A stretch of DNA of 7,157 bases from AG41 sp036522815 (GCA_036522815.1 DATDFC010000175.1:1-7157), one strand, 5' to 3'; counted from the first letter of the stretch, positions 1 to 6,693 are shown. Translations and numbers: made by a program. Notes: generated by a model not told the origin, from the sequence alone.

Positions 1-312
1 CGACGCCCCGCCGGGCGTCAGCGCCGCGCGGGCGAGCGGGGCGAGCAGCAGGACCAGGCCGAGGTTCGTGTTGGACGGCGCCCAGCGGGCCGTGGCTTCG
101 ACGGCGGCGTGGATGGTCGCGCCGAGGGACCGCTCTGCGGCGGCGGTGAGGGCGGGCCCGATGGCCGCGGCGCTCGCGAGAAAATCCTCGTAGCTCGCGT
201 CCCGGAAGCCCGCGAACGGGGAGACGTTCCCGGGTTTGGGGGCGCTCACCTCGAGCAGGCAGGCGAGCTGGGCGGCGGCGGCCACCTGGGCCGCCCCCCA
301 CGTACCACTCAC
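1..312 (-). CDS. CitG/MdcB-like protein (triphosphoribosyl-dephospho-CoA synthase family), N-terminal part
   Basis: A frame opens with GTG at 312-310, overlapping the stop of the RimK-like gene as GTGA, and stays open to the left edge, giving 104 residues; the 3' end is outside the window. My translation shows motifs of the CitG family (Pfam PF01874): EVSAPKPGNVSPF near residues 21-33, then RDASYEDFLASAAAIGPAL, and WAPSNTNLGLVLLLAPLA near 77-94. The PKPGNV and NTNLG motifs are the hallmarks. In citrate or malonate lyase operons the family makes triphosphoribosyl-dephospho-CoA from ATP and dephospho-CoA, but no lyase genes are here. Homologues occur in H4MPT gene clusters of methylotrophs and in methanogens, where I know of no proven reaction; a nucleotide-dependent ribosyl or phosphoribosyl transfer in cofactor synthesis is a guess. 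No clear Shine-Dalgarno precedes the GTG, so coupled translation is likely. The family call is strong, the role unknown. Confidence 0.82.
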   Translation of the reverse strand, partial: MSGTWGAAQVAAAAQLACLLEVSAPKPGNVSPFAGFRDASYEDFLASAAAIGPALTAAAERSLGATIHAAVEATARWAPSNTNLGLVLLLAPLARAALTPGGAS

Positions 313-1205
313 CGTCGTGCCAGGCGCCCGACCAGCAACTCGACGATCGCCGCGGCGACGTCGAGCGACGTCGCCTCCTGCAGGCCGCGCCATCCGGGAA
401 TCCCGTTCACCTCCACGACGTACACGGTGCCGTCGCGCGCGGGCAGGAGATCGACGCCCGCATAGTCCGCACCCACCGCGTGAGCCGCGGCGAGGGCCAG
501 CTCCGTCTGCTCGGGCTCGAGCGTCACCGCCCGCGCGCGCCCGCCACGCGCGAGATTGGTTTTCCAGCCCGGCGCGCTCCGCTCGATCGCGCCGATCACG
601 CGGCCACCTACCACGAAGGCCCGCACGTCGCAGCCACCGTGATCGATCGTCCGCTGGACATAATATACGCCGCGCAGCGTTTCCAGCGTGCGGAACACGC
701 GGAACGCCATCTCCTCGTCGGTCACACGCACCATCCCGAGCCCCATCGAGCCGAACAGCGGCTTCACGATCACGTCGCCCAGCGCGCGGAACGCCGCCAG
801 CGCCGCATCCGCGCTCTCGCACACGACGGTTTCCGGCACGCGCAGCCCCGCCTGCTCGAGCAGCGCCGTGGTCCACAGCTTGTCCACCGTGCGCTCGATG
901 GTGCGCGGGGAATTGACCACCGGGATGCCGCGCTCTTCCAGCGTGTGGAGCGCGTCTACCCGGAAGACGATCTGCTCGAGCGAGCCGGCGGGGATGATAC
1001 GCGCCAGCACTGCCGCACACGCGCCCAGATCGTCGCCGCCCGCGGCGATACCGGTAGCAGCGCCTCGCCCGAGGTGCGCCACCAGCGCCTCGTAGGGCAG
1101 CACTCGCCCTTCGTACCCCCGCTCGGCGAGGGCGCGGCACAACTGGTCGGTATGCCACCCCTGCCGCGCCGAGAGGATCGCGACGCGCACCGCGCCGAGG
1201 TTCAC
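309..1205 (-). CDS. RimK-like ATP-grasp ligase (probable glutamate ligase for H4MPT or methylofuran)
   Basis: This 298-residue protein is an ATP-grasp enzyme of the RimK group, which adds glutamate or another amino acid to a carboxylate using ATP. Its domains follow the usual order. An N-terminal region (VRVAILSARQGWHTDQLCRAL) is followed by the hinge motif NSPRTIERTVDKLWTTALL (98-116) and VPETVV. The ATP-binding lysine and glycine loop lie in VKPLFGSMGLGM (147-158), then come DVRAFVVGG (193-201), KTNLARGG (215-222), GVDLL (250-254) and VVEVNGIPGWRGL (263-275) with the metal-binding Glu and Asn. It directly follows mch, as does the RimK-like orf5 in Methylobacterium as I recall, and the archaeal relative MptN glutamylates H4MPT. 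Bacterial methylofuran carries a long polyglutamate tail, which is another candidate substrate. The start GTG at 1205 gives a GTGA overlap with mch; its Shine-Dalgarno is weak (CTCGGGAC). A longer frame reaching to 1289 would run deep into mch and is not preferred. The family is certain, the substrate inferred. Confidence 0.9.
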   Translation of the reverse strand: MNLGAVRVAILSARQGWHTDQLCRALAERGYEGRVLPYEALVAHLGRGAATGIAAGGDDLGACAAVLARIIPAGSLEQIVFRVDALHTLEERGIPVVNSPRTIERTVDKLWTTALLEQAGLRVPETVVCESADAALAAFRALGDVIVKPLFGSMGLGMVRVTDEEMAFRVFRTLETLRGVYYVQRTIDHGGCDVRAFVVGGRVIGAIERSAPGWKTNLARGGRARAVTLEPEQTELALAAAHAVGADYAGVDLLPARDGTVYVVEVNGIPGWRGLQEATSLDVAAAIVELLVGRLARR

Positions 1206-2179
1206 GTCCCGAGCAACGATGCGCGCAACACGTCGGGGTTCACGTGTCCCGCGTGGTACGTCTTCCCGCTCCCCGTGCTCGTCAGCCACACTTCGGCGGG
1301 GCTGAACAGCAGCGGGTCGATCTTGTAGAAGTCGTTGTTGTAGCGCTTGAAGATGTCGTAGAACGGCGTGCCGTAGTCGCGCGACGCCGCGGCCGGCACT
1401 TTGGGGACGAGCTCCGCCAGCTCCGCGTCGTCCGCGTTCACGGTGTAGCGCGCCTGGCCGCCGTACAGGATGCAGTCGTTGGTGCGGCCGATCGCGCGCA
1501 GGTCGTTCTTGGCAACCGGCGCCAGCGGTGCCGTGCCGACCCCGCTCACGATCTTCGTCACGTCGAAGCCGAGCGTGTCCATCTTGTGCAGCCCCGTCTC
1601 CAGGATGCGGGCGGCAATCTGGACACCGCCGGCGAGGCTCGCCGTGGGCGCCACCACGAAGGTGAGCTGGCTCGGCGTGAGCCGCGCCTTTTCTGCCACC
1701 CAGGCGACGACTTCGTCCGTCGGCGCGGCGCGCGTCTCGAGCACCAGGACCCCGCGAGCCGCCGTCTCCGCATAACGCAGCTTCCCGAACAGCTCCTTCT
1801 CGACTCGCGCGTGCGCTCGCAGCGGCCCCGAGCCCATCGCGAAGTACTTACCCACCTGGATCGCCCACCCGGCGTACTGCGACGCCATACAGGCGACCGC
1901 GGGATGATCCGTCCACACCCGGACGCCGGGCCACGTGTCGCCGCCCAGGGCGACCGGCGGGTACGCGATGTCGGCGAGCCCGCCCATGCAGATCTCGGCC
2001 AGCGCCCGCCCCGCACCGTACCCCCCCGGCGTGTCGATGCCGGCGTCGATCACCCGCGCGCCCCCCGCGAGCATGCGCGCGGTGACGCGCAGCTCGACGG
2101 CGTTTGCCGCCATGGCGTCGGCGATGCGCCACGCCCGCTCGTTCAAGCCCAGGCCGGTCTCGCTCACTCCCCCACCCAT
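1202..2179 (-). CDS. mch: Methenyl-tetrahydromethanopterin cyclohydrolase
   Basis: This protein is 325 residues long from the ATG at 2179, or 321 from the GTG at 2167. It hydrolyses N5,N10-methenyl-H4MPT to N5-formyl-H4MPT in the cytoplasm, one step before the Fhc complex. The signature segments of the Mch family are present: DAGIDTPGGYGAGRALAEICMGGL (45-68 in the longer form), ACMASQYAGWAI (96-107), KYFAMGSGPLRA (111-122), NDCILYGGQARYTV (234-247) and GTPFYDIFKRYNNDFYKIDP (270-289) followed by LFSPAEVWL. The length agrees with archaeal and bacterial Mch. The ATG is preferred because AGGAGAG lies 8 bases upstream. The GTG would restore the GTGA overlap seen at the other junctions, so the exact N-terminus is open by four residues. 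The stop overlaps the next gene by GTGA. Confidence 0.97.
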   Translation of the reverse strand: MGGGVSETGLGLNERAWRIADAMAANAVELRVTARMLAGGARVIDAGIDTPGGYGAGRALAEICMGGLADIAYPPVALGGDTWPGVRVWTDHPAVACMASQYAGWAIQVGKYFAMGSGPLRAHARVEKELFGKLRYAETAARGVLVLETRAAPTDEVVAWVAEKARLTPSQLTFVVAPTASLAGGVQIAARILETGLHKMDTLGFDVTKIVSGVGTAPLAPVAKNDLRAIGRTNDCILYGGQARYTVNADDAELAELVPKVPAAASRDYGTPFYDIFKRYNNDFYKIDPLLFSPAEVWLTSTGSGKTYHAGHVNPDVLRASLLGT

Positions 2180-2928
2180 TGCAGCAGCTCTCCTCTTCCC
2201 AGCTCGGCCAGGTCGCCCGAGTAGCGCGCGTAGCGTCCCGTCACCTGCGCCGGGGCCACGTCGACCCGGCAGCGGGCTCCCAAGTAGCGCAGCAGCAGCG
2301 CGACGTGAGGGGGCCGATACGTGCACGCGTAGCGGAAGGTGGCCGGCCGCTCGACGTCGCCCAGGGCGACGATCGATCCCCGCTTCAAGAATCGCCCCGT
2401 GCCCGGGCCCGCCTTCCCGAACACCACGACGGTGCCCGCGATCATGCCCTTCCCCGTCCCCCGTCCGCCGTTCCCTGTCACGACGAGCAGTCCCCGCCGC
2501 ATCCGTGCGCCCGCCTCGTCGCCCACAGTGCCGCGCACGATGATCTCGCCGCCGCTCATACCGCGCGCCGCTCCCGGCAGCGTGCCTCCGGTGTTGTCGC
2601 CGGCGTTGCCGTGCACGTCGATCCGTCCGCCCGACATCGCGGCGCCCAGATCCCGGCCGACGCTACCCTCGATGAGCAGCTCGCCTCCAGCCATGCCCGT
2701 CCCGATCGCCTCGATCCGCCGGCAATCGCCCTCGAGCCTGACGACGTTCGCGCGCGCGCCCCGGACCCGGAAGAACTCGCCGAGCGTCGCCGCACGGCCG
2801 GCGTGTATGACCGGCAACGCGGCTATGCCCGCGGCGTCGAGCCCGGCGAACCGGTCCGCGGCGATGCAGTCGGCAACGAGCGTGTGCTCCGGTGGTGTCG
2901 TCAGGGAGAGCGTCACGGCGTCGCTCAT
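2164..2928 (-). CDS. fhcC: Formyltransferase/hydrolase complex subunit C (FhcC; FwdC/FmdC homologue)
   Basis: This 254-residue protein is homologous to FwdC/FmdC and to the C-terminal beta-helix domain of glutamate synthase large subunit. From about residue 67 to 190 it is built of glycine-rich repeats of the GxxGxxxGxxxxxG type (for example GTGMAGGELLIEGSVGRDLG, GNAGDNTGG, GMSGGEIIVRGTVGDEAG, GMIAGTVVVFG). These form a right-handed beta-helix. No catalytic residues are expected: the subunit is structural in the Fhc and Fwd complexes and packs against FhcD or FhcA. The ATG at 2928-2926 overlaps the fhcD stop as ATGA; the upstream bases contain no strong Shine-Dalgarno, so translation probably depends on coupling with fhcD. 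The C-terminus LLQWVGE lies inside the region that carries the ribosome binding site and possible starts of mch. Confidence 0.95.
   Translation of the reverse strand: MSDAVTLSLTTPPEHTLVADCIAADRFAGLDAAGIAALPVIHAGRAATLGEFFRVRGARANVVRLEGDCRRIEAIGTGMAGGELLIEGSVGRDLGAAMSGGRIDVHGNAGDNTGGTLPGAARGMSGGEIIVRGTVGDEAGARMRRGLLVVTGNGGRGTGKGMIAGTVVVFGKAGPGTGRFLKRGSIVALGDVERPATFRYACTYRPPHVALLLRYLGARCRVDVAPAQVTGRYARYSGDLAELGRGELLQWVGE
2188..2194 (-). promoter_or_regulatory. Shine-Dalgarno of mch inside the end of fhcC
   Basis: On the minus strand this reads AGGAGAG, with 8 bases between it and the ATG at 2179-2177. It is the best ribosome binding site near the mch start and favours that ATG over the GTG at 2167, which lies about 20 bases from the site and has only a directly adjacent G-run. 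Confidence 0.6.
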
Positions 2929-3815
2929 CCCACGATCTTTCGCAAGTAAAAGTGATGGGGCCCGAGCTTGCCTCCGTAATTCCCCGCCGTGATCGACTCC
3001 ACACCGGGCCGGCACGCGGCGCGAATCCCGGCTCGCATCGCCGCCTCGATCGCCGGCCCGTCGATGCCGTCCAGCACGATCTCGAGCACGCTGTTCACAG
3101 CCTCCGGGAGCTGCGATGGTGTGACGGCTTTCAGCGTAGGGTCGAATGCGTCGTTCGTCGTGGCGATCATGTTGCTGTAGCGCTTCGACCCGACCTTGCT
3201 CCCGCTCCGCACCACCCCGCCCGGAAACGGCAGGATCACGCCCGGCGCGCCGGTCATGGCGGCGACGGCGGCCTCGGCGGCCGCCAACGCGGCGTCCGCA
3301 TCTCGCGCGAGGATCAGAAAATTCCCGCCGCCTACGCCCTTCAGCATCCCGAACGTCTCTTCGATCAGGAACTCCCCTTCCATGACCGGGATGCGCCAGT
3401 AGCGCTTGCCGCCGATCAGCTTGCTCGCCTGGAAGCCGTCGCCGAACACGCGCAGCGCTTTTCCGACGGGCAACCGGTCCGGCGCATCGGGGAGGCCGTC
3501 GAAGCACGCGGTCGTGGGGCAGGTGAGCACCGTCTGACCGACCCGCACGATCAGCTGCTCGGGGAGGCTCGCCTTGTCCATGGTGAGAAACAGCACGCTG
3601 ACCCCGGGCCGTCCGTCGGGGGTCTCGGCGTCCGAGAGCTCGCGCTCGATGCCCGCCTCACACTTGCACCCGATCACCGACGTGGCGAACCCGGTGAGCT
3701 TGACGGCCGCTTCTCTGGCCCAGCCGAGCGTCCGCCCCGTGATCACCAGGCGGGCCACGCGCATCGTGAACGCTTCGGCGAACGTGTCCTCGATGGCGAC
3801 GCCGTTGATCTTCAT
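2925..3815 (-). CDS. fhcD: Formylmethanofuran:tetrahydromethanopterin formyltransferase subunit (FhcD, Ftr homologue)
   Basis: This 296-residue protein has the normal length of the Ftr family. It transfers the formyl group between N5-formyl-H4MPT and methylofuran; in bacteria the flow is toward formyl-methylofuran, which FhcA then hydrolyses. Family landmarks seen are MKINGVAIEDTFAEAF at the N-terminus, GCKCEAG (49-55), ETPDGRPGV (64-72), VLTCPTTACFDGLP (96-109), GDGFQASKLIGGKRYWRIPV (125-144), MEGEFLIEETFG (145-156) and GVGGGNFLILARD (160-172), ending in NYGGKLGPHHFYLRKI (279-294). These cover both lobes of the two-lobed Ftr fold, with no truncation. The ATG at 3815-3813 overlaps the fhcA stop as ATGA; a weak G-rich Shine-Dalgarno (GGGGCGGAG) sits just upstream within the end of fhcA. 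The stop overlaps fhcC by ATGA. In methylotrophs this subunit is part of the Fhc complex rather than a free enzyme. Confidence 0.97.
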   Translation of the reverse strand: MKINGVAIEDTFAEAFTMRVARLVITGRTLGWAREAAVKLTGFATSVIGCKCEAGIERELSDAETPDGRPGVSVLFLTMDKASLPEQLIVRVGQTVLTCPTTACFDGLPDAPDRLPVGKALRVFGDGFQASKLIGGKRYWRIPVMEGEFLIEETFGMLKGVGGGNFLILARDADAALAAAEAAVAAMTGAPGVILPFPGGVVRSGSKVGSKRYSNMIATTNDAFDPTLKAVTPSQLPEAVNSVLEIVLDGIDGPAIEAAMRAGIRAACRPGVESITAGNYGGKLGPHHFYLRKIVG

Positions 3816-5434
3816 GGCTCCGCCCCGTAATTCTCGAACGCGACGCTCGCGTAGCCGTCGAAGAAGCGTTTCACGTCCTGCGTCACGGCCCGATCGTAGT
3901 CCGGACGCACCGCCAGCCGCGCCCCCGCGGGCGCCCGGCGCAGCTGACCTTCCTCGACCACCAGCGTCCCGCCCTTGATCACACAGCGGGGTGCCGCGAA
4001 CATCTTTGCCCGGTCGGCGTCCGGCGCGTACACGGTCACGTCGGCGTCCGCACCCGGGCCGAGATGTCCCTTCTGGGAGAGCCCGAGCAGCCGGGCGGGA
4101 CCGGCGCGCGTGACGATCGCGATCTCGCCCAGGGTGTATTCCCGCGCCAACCCGTCCAGCAGGGCGCTCCCGGCCAACAGCTTCTGGTTCACGCCCTTGA
4201 GCCGCTCGTCGCGGTAGGCGCGGTCCATCAGGAGCCGGATCAGCTCCGGATACGAGAGGAACGTGCCCCCATTGGGATGGTCGGTCGAAAGCACCACGCG
4301 CCACGGGTCTTTGGCCAAGAGGAACAGCTCGAGCCCCACGCCCCACTGCAGCGCCGCCACCGCGGCCTTCTCCCTGTACGAATAGGGGACGATGCCGCAC
4401 CCCGTCTCGAGCTCGATGTCCACGTTCACCCACTTCCGGCCGCTGCTCGCGTACAGCAAGTGCTCGACCGGGCCGTCGGCCGTGACGGTCGTGGCGGGCC
4501 CGAACATCACCTGGCCCACGTCGACGCTCACTTCGGGATGGCCGTTCACGTACTCGATCACGTTCTTCGCGGCCGACGTCCACCGCTTCCCGCGCTCGCC
4601 GCCGTAACTGTGAAACTGGAGGTGGGTGAAATGCGCGCGCCGGCCCGCGAGCGCCCGCATCGACTCGAGCGTGGTCGCGGCGTTGCCGGGCTGGCCCAGG
4701 TTGTTACAGTGGATGTGGACCGGATGAGGGAGGGCGAGCGCCTGCGCCGCCCCCGCCAGGGTCTCGAGGATCTTCCGCGGCGTGACGGCACTCGACCCTA
4801 CGGCATCATCGATCCCGCCCACGTTGCGGCCGCCGTCCTTCCACACGGCAACGCCGCCTGGATTCACGATCTTGATCGCGTACGCGCGCGTGACGCCCAG
4901 CAGCCAGCCGGCGTAGTCGCGCGCCCGCGCGGGCTCCCCTGCCGCGATCTGCCGCAGCAGATAGTCGTCGTTGCCGAGCAGCACATAGAAGCCCGAGTCG
5001 ATGAGCGGCGTGTCGTCGAGCTCGGCGTGCGCGTGTCGCGCGGCAAGCGGGGCGACCGCGGCCTCCATCGCGGTGGTGTAGCCGAGCCCGGCGTAGCGAT
5101 ATCCTGTGGCGAACGTGCTCGGCACCGTCCCGCCCGTGCCGGACCGGGGCGGCGGGCCGTCCGCCAGGCGCGGTGCGGGCACGGGATCGGCGGTGTGCTC
5201 CTCCGGCAGCAGGCGCCTGGCGTGATTCACGCTCGACCCGGCGACGTGCGCGTGGATGTCTACGCCGCCGGGCATCACCACCATCCCATGGACGTCGAGA
5301 CGCGGCGCGCCCGCGGGCAGCTCTGCCACGATGCGGTCGCCCTCGATGCACACGTCTCGCACCACGCCGTCCACTCCGTTCGCGGGATCGTACACCGTGG
5401 CACCGGTGAGCCGCAGCCGGTTGGGAGTCGTCAC
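3812..5434 (-). CDS. fhcA: Formyltransferase/hydrolase complex subunit A (FhcA), formyl-methylofuran hydrolase
   Basis: This 540-residue protein belongs to the metal-dependent amidohydrolase superfamily and is homologous to FwdA/FmdA. In the Fhc complex it hydrolyses N-formyl-methylofuran to formate and free methylofuran. The amidohydrolase core is complete. The HxH motif lies in GVDIHAHVAG (H61, H63). The lysine that is carboxylated in the archaeal enzyme is in AIKIVNPGG (K188). Further metal-site histidines lie in PVHIHCNN (H240, H242) and THLQFH (H271, H275), and the catalytic aspartate is in STDHPNGG (D385). Family signatures TFATGYRYAGLGYTTAMEAA (108-127) and VLLGNDDYL (151-159) are also present. 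The length fits the family. The start is GTG at 5434-5432 with GGAGG 7 bases upstream (5446-5442), overlapping the fhcB stop by GTGA; the stop overlaps the fhcD ATG by ATGA. Amidohydrolases such as dihydroorotase are distant relatives, but the motifs and neighbours make FhcA clear. Confidence 0.97.
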   Translation of the reverse strand: MTTPNRLRLTGATVYDPANGVDGVVRDVCIEGDRIVAELPAGAPRLDVHGMVVMPGGVDIHAHVAGSSVNHARRLLPEEHTADPVPAPRLADGPPPRSGTGGTVPSTFATGYRYAGLGYTTAMEAAVAPLAARHAHAELDDTPLIDSGFYVLLGNDDYLLRQIAAGEPARARDYAGWLLGVTRAYAIKIVNPGGVAVWKDGGRNVGGIDDAVGSSAVTPRKILETLAGAAQALALPHPVHIHCNNLGQPGNAATTLESMRALAGRRAHFTHLQFHSYGGERGKRWTSAAKNVIEYVNGHPEVSVDVGQVMFGPATTVTADGPVEHLLYASSGRKWVNVDIELETGCGIVPYSYREKAAVAALQWGVGLELFLLAKDPWRVVLSTDHPNGGTFLSYPELIRLLMDRAYRDERLKGVNQKLLAGSALLDGLAREYTLGEIAIVTRAGPARLLGLSQKGHLGPGADADVTVYAPDADRAKMFAAPRCVIKGGTLVVEEGQLRRAPAGARLAVRPDYDRAVTQDVKRFFDGYASVAFENYGAEP

Positions 5435-6693
5435 GCGCCGGCCTCCAGCCGCTCCCGCAGCGCGCGTACGGTGGCCGCCGCGCTGCGCACGTTCTCCCCG
5501 TCCAGTGCCGGCCGCAGCGGCAACGGCACGTCGTCCATGCGAAACGCGGTACCACCCTCGTGGATGCCCGCCATCCCCGTGTCCACCGCCACGACGGGTG
5601 TCCAACCCGCGGCGCTCGCCCGCGGCCCGAGCGCGACCGTGGCCACGCCGCCGAGCCCCCGCGCGACGGACTCGGGCACCGTCGCCGGCGCGCCGATCAC
5701 GAGCGCCGCGTCCACCTCCCCCACCGCAAGCCGCTCGGCTGCCCCCGCGTGCGGCCGGTACGTGGGGTACCCGCGCCCGAAGTCCACCGCGAACGGGAAC
5801 CCCGTCTGCCACGTGAGCACCGCGTCGGCGCCGGCCCGGTTGCCGCCGCCCCGGAGCATCGAAAGGGCGCAGCGCGTGGGGCCGTTGAGCACCTGCGCCA
5901 GCGCGATGAGCGCTTCGGCGCGATCCGGGTCCGCGGGCGTCGGGCCCGGCTCCGCGTCGGCTACGAGCGCCACGTAGCGCGCCGTGGTCATCTCGTGCAC
6001 CAGGGCGATCGCCGGCGCGAGCGGCCCGTTGCCTCCCACAGACCGCCCCTGGAGCATTGCGCGCATGGCCCCGAGCGCGTCGACCTCACCGTCGGGCGGG
6101 ATCGCCACGCGTCCGTCCGCGTCCGCCGGCCCGCGCGCCTCGCCCACGTCCACCGCGATCACGCGGCGGCTCTTTCGCCCGGCGGGTGCGGCGAGGCCCA
6201 CGCGATCGATGACGTAGCGCGCATTGAAACGGGGGTAGCGCGCGCCCGGGTCGACGCCCCAGAACACCACGAGATCGGCGCGCTGGCGCAGCTCGCCCAG
6301 CGTCGCACCCGCGCGCCCCCGGCGCTGCGCGGCGAGCACTCCCGGGGCGGCCGTGCTCGCCAGGCTGTCGATCGCGCCCTTCAGCCGATCGGCGATGGCG
6401 ACGGCGTCGCGTTGCACTTCGCAGGAAATGTCCCCCGCGAGATAGACGAGCGGGCGCCGTGCGTCTCTGAGGAGCGTCGTCGCCTCGCCCAAGGCACGCT
6501 CGAGGCTCCCGGCGCGGCCACGGACCCGCACCGCGTCCGGGACCTGCCCGTCCCCGAACCACGCCGCGCCCAGGGCACATGCCCGCTGTGCTTCCGTGAG
6601 ACGGCCGCGCTGCACCACGACCGTGATGTCGTCGCAGGCGCAGCCGCAGCCGAGGCAGGTGACGTGCTCGACGGTCCGCGCGGCGGTGGTCAC
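5431..6693 (-). CDS. fhcB: Formyltransferase/hydrolase complex subunit B (FhcB; formylmethanofuran dehydrogenase subunit B homologue)
   Basis: This 420-residue protein matches the archaeal FwdB/FmdB family along its whole length. In archaea that subunit holds the Mo/W-pterin and reduces CO2 to formate. In methylotrophs the homologue is a non-dehydrogenase subunit of the cytoplasmic Fhc complex, which releases formate from formyl-methylofuran. Visible motifs are an N-terminal cysteine cluster CLGCGCACDD (C13, C16, C18, C20) with a further RACALG cysteine (C39), then LVVFWGVDPGARYPRF (141-156), RGGGNRAGADAVLTWQTGFP (281-300) and GGTAFRMDDVP (380-390). Where archaeal enzymes have the metal-binding Cys of an ASVCHGP-type motif, this protein reads ASTAAPG (112-118), with alanine at the cysteine position, so it should not be a formate dehydrogenase. 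The start is GTG at 6693-6691, with GGAG 8 bases upstream (6705-6702) and a GTGA overlap with the preceding stop. Its own stop overlaps fhcA in the same way. The only remaining doubt is whether an iron-sulfur cluster is still bound. Confidence 0.95.
   Translation of the reverse strand: MTTAARTVEHVTCLGCGCACDDITVVVQRGRLTEAQRACALGAAWFGDGQVPDAVRVRGRAGSLERALGEATTLLRDARRPLVYLAGDISCEVQRDAVAIADRLKGAIDSLASTAAPGVLAAQRRGRAGATLGELRQRADLVVFWGVDPGARYPRFNARYVIDRVGLAAPAGRKSRRVIAVDVGEARGPADADGRVAIPPDGEVDALGAMRAMLQGRSVGGNGPLAPAIALVHEMTTARYVALVADAEPGPTPADPDRAEALIALAQVLNGPTRCALSMLRGGGNRAGADAVLTWQTGFPFAVDFGRGYPTYRPHAGAAERLAVGEVDAALVIGAPATVPESVARGLGGVATVALGPRASAAGWTPVVAVDTGMAGIHEGGTAFRMDDVPLPLRPALDGENVRSAAATVRALRERLEAGA

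Noticed and set aside
1..312. CitG-like gene as evidence of a citrate lyase operon
   Set aside because: No citrate or malonate lyase subunit genes are present in the window, and the gene is coupled to C1 genes instead.
309..1289. Longer version of the RimK-like protein starting at 1289
   Set aside because: The extra N-terminal 28 residues are highly charged, lie entirely over the conserved end of mch, and are not part of the ATP-grasp fold. The GTG at 1205 with a GTGA overlap fits better.
1244..2224. Plus-strand open frame of 326 codons opposite mch
   Set aside because: It is antisense to the conserved Mch protein and has an arginine/histidine-rich translation without family features.
2164..2928. 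FhcC as a glutamate synthase (GltB) fragment
   Set aside because: It shares only the glycine-repeat beta-helix. Its length, the fhcD neighbour and the operon identify it as the FwdC/FhcC type.
3812..5812. N-terminal extensions of FhcA, and likewise of FhcB, FhcD and FhcC, into the preceding genes
   Set aside because: The extensions are read out of frame over conserved coding sequence of the upstream gene and are Arg/Gly-rich. Family-like N-termini begin at the overlap starts.
4064..5977. Very long open frame on the plus strand (637 codons) opposite fhcA and fhcB
   Set aside because: It is antisense to two proteins with clear family motifs. Its translation is rich in Arg, Ala, His and Pro without recognisable domains, as expected for a shadow frame in GC-rich DNA where third positions are G or C.
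5431..6693. FhcB as an active molybdenum or tungsten formate dehydrogenase subunit
   Set aside because: The metal-binding cysteine position is alanine (A115) and the context is a bacterial Fhc-Mch cluster, so a non-redox role is far more likely.
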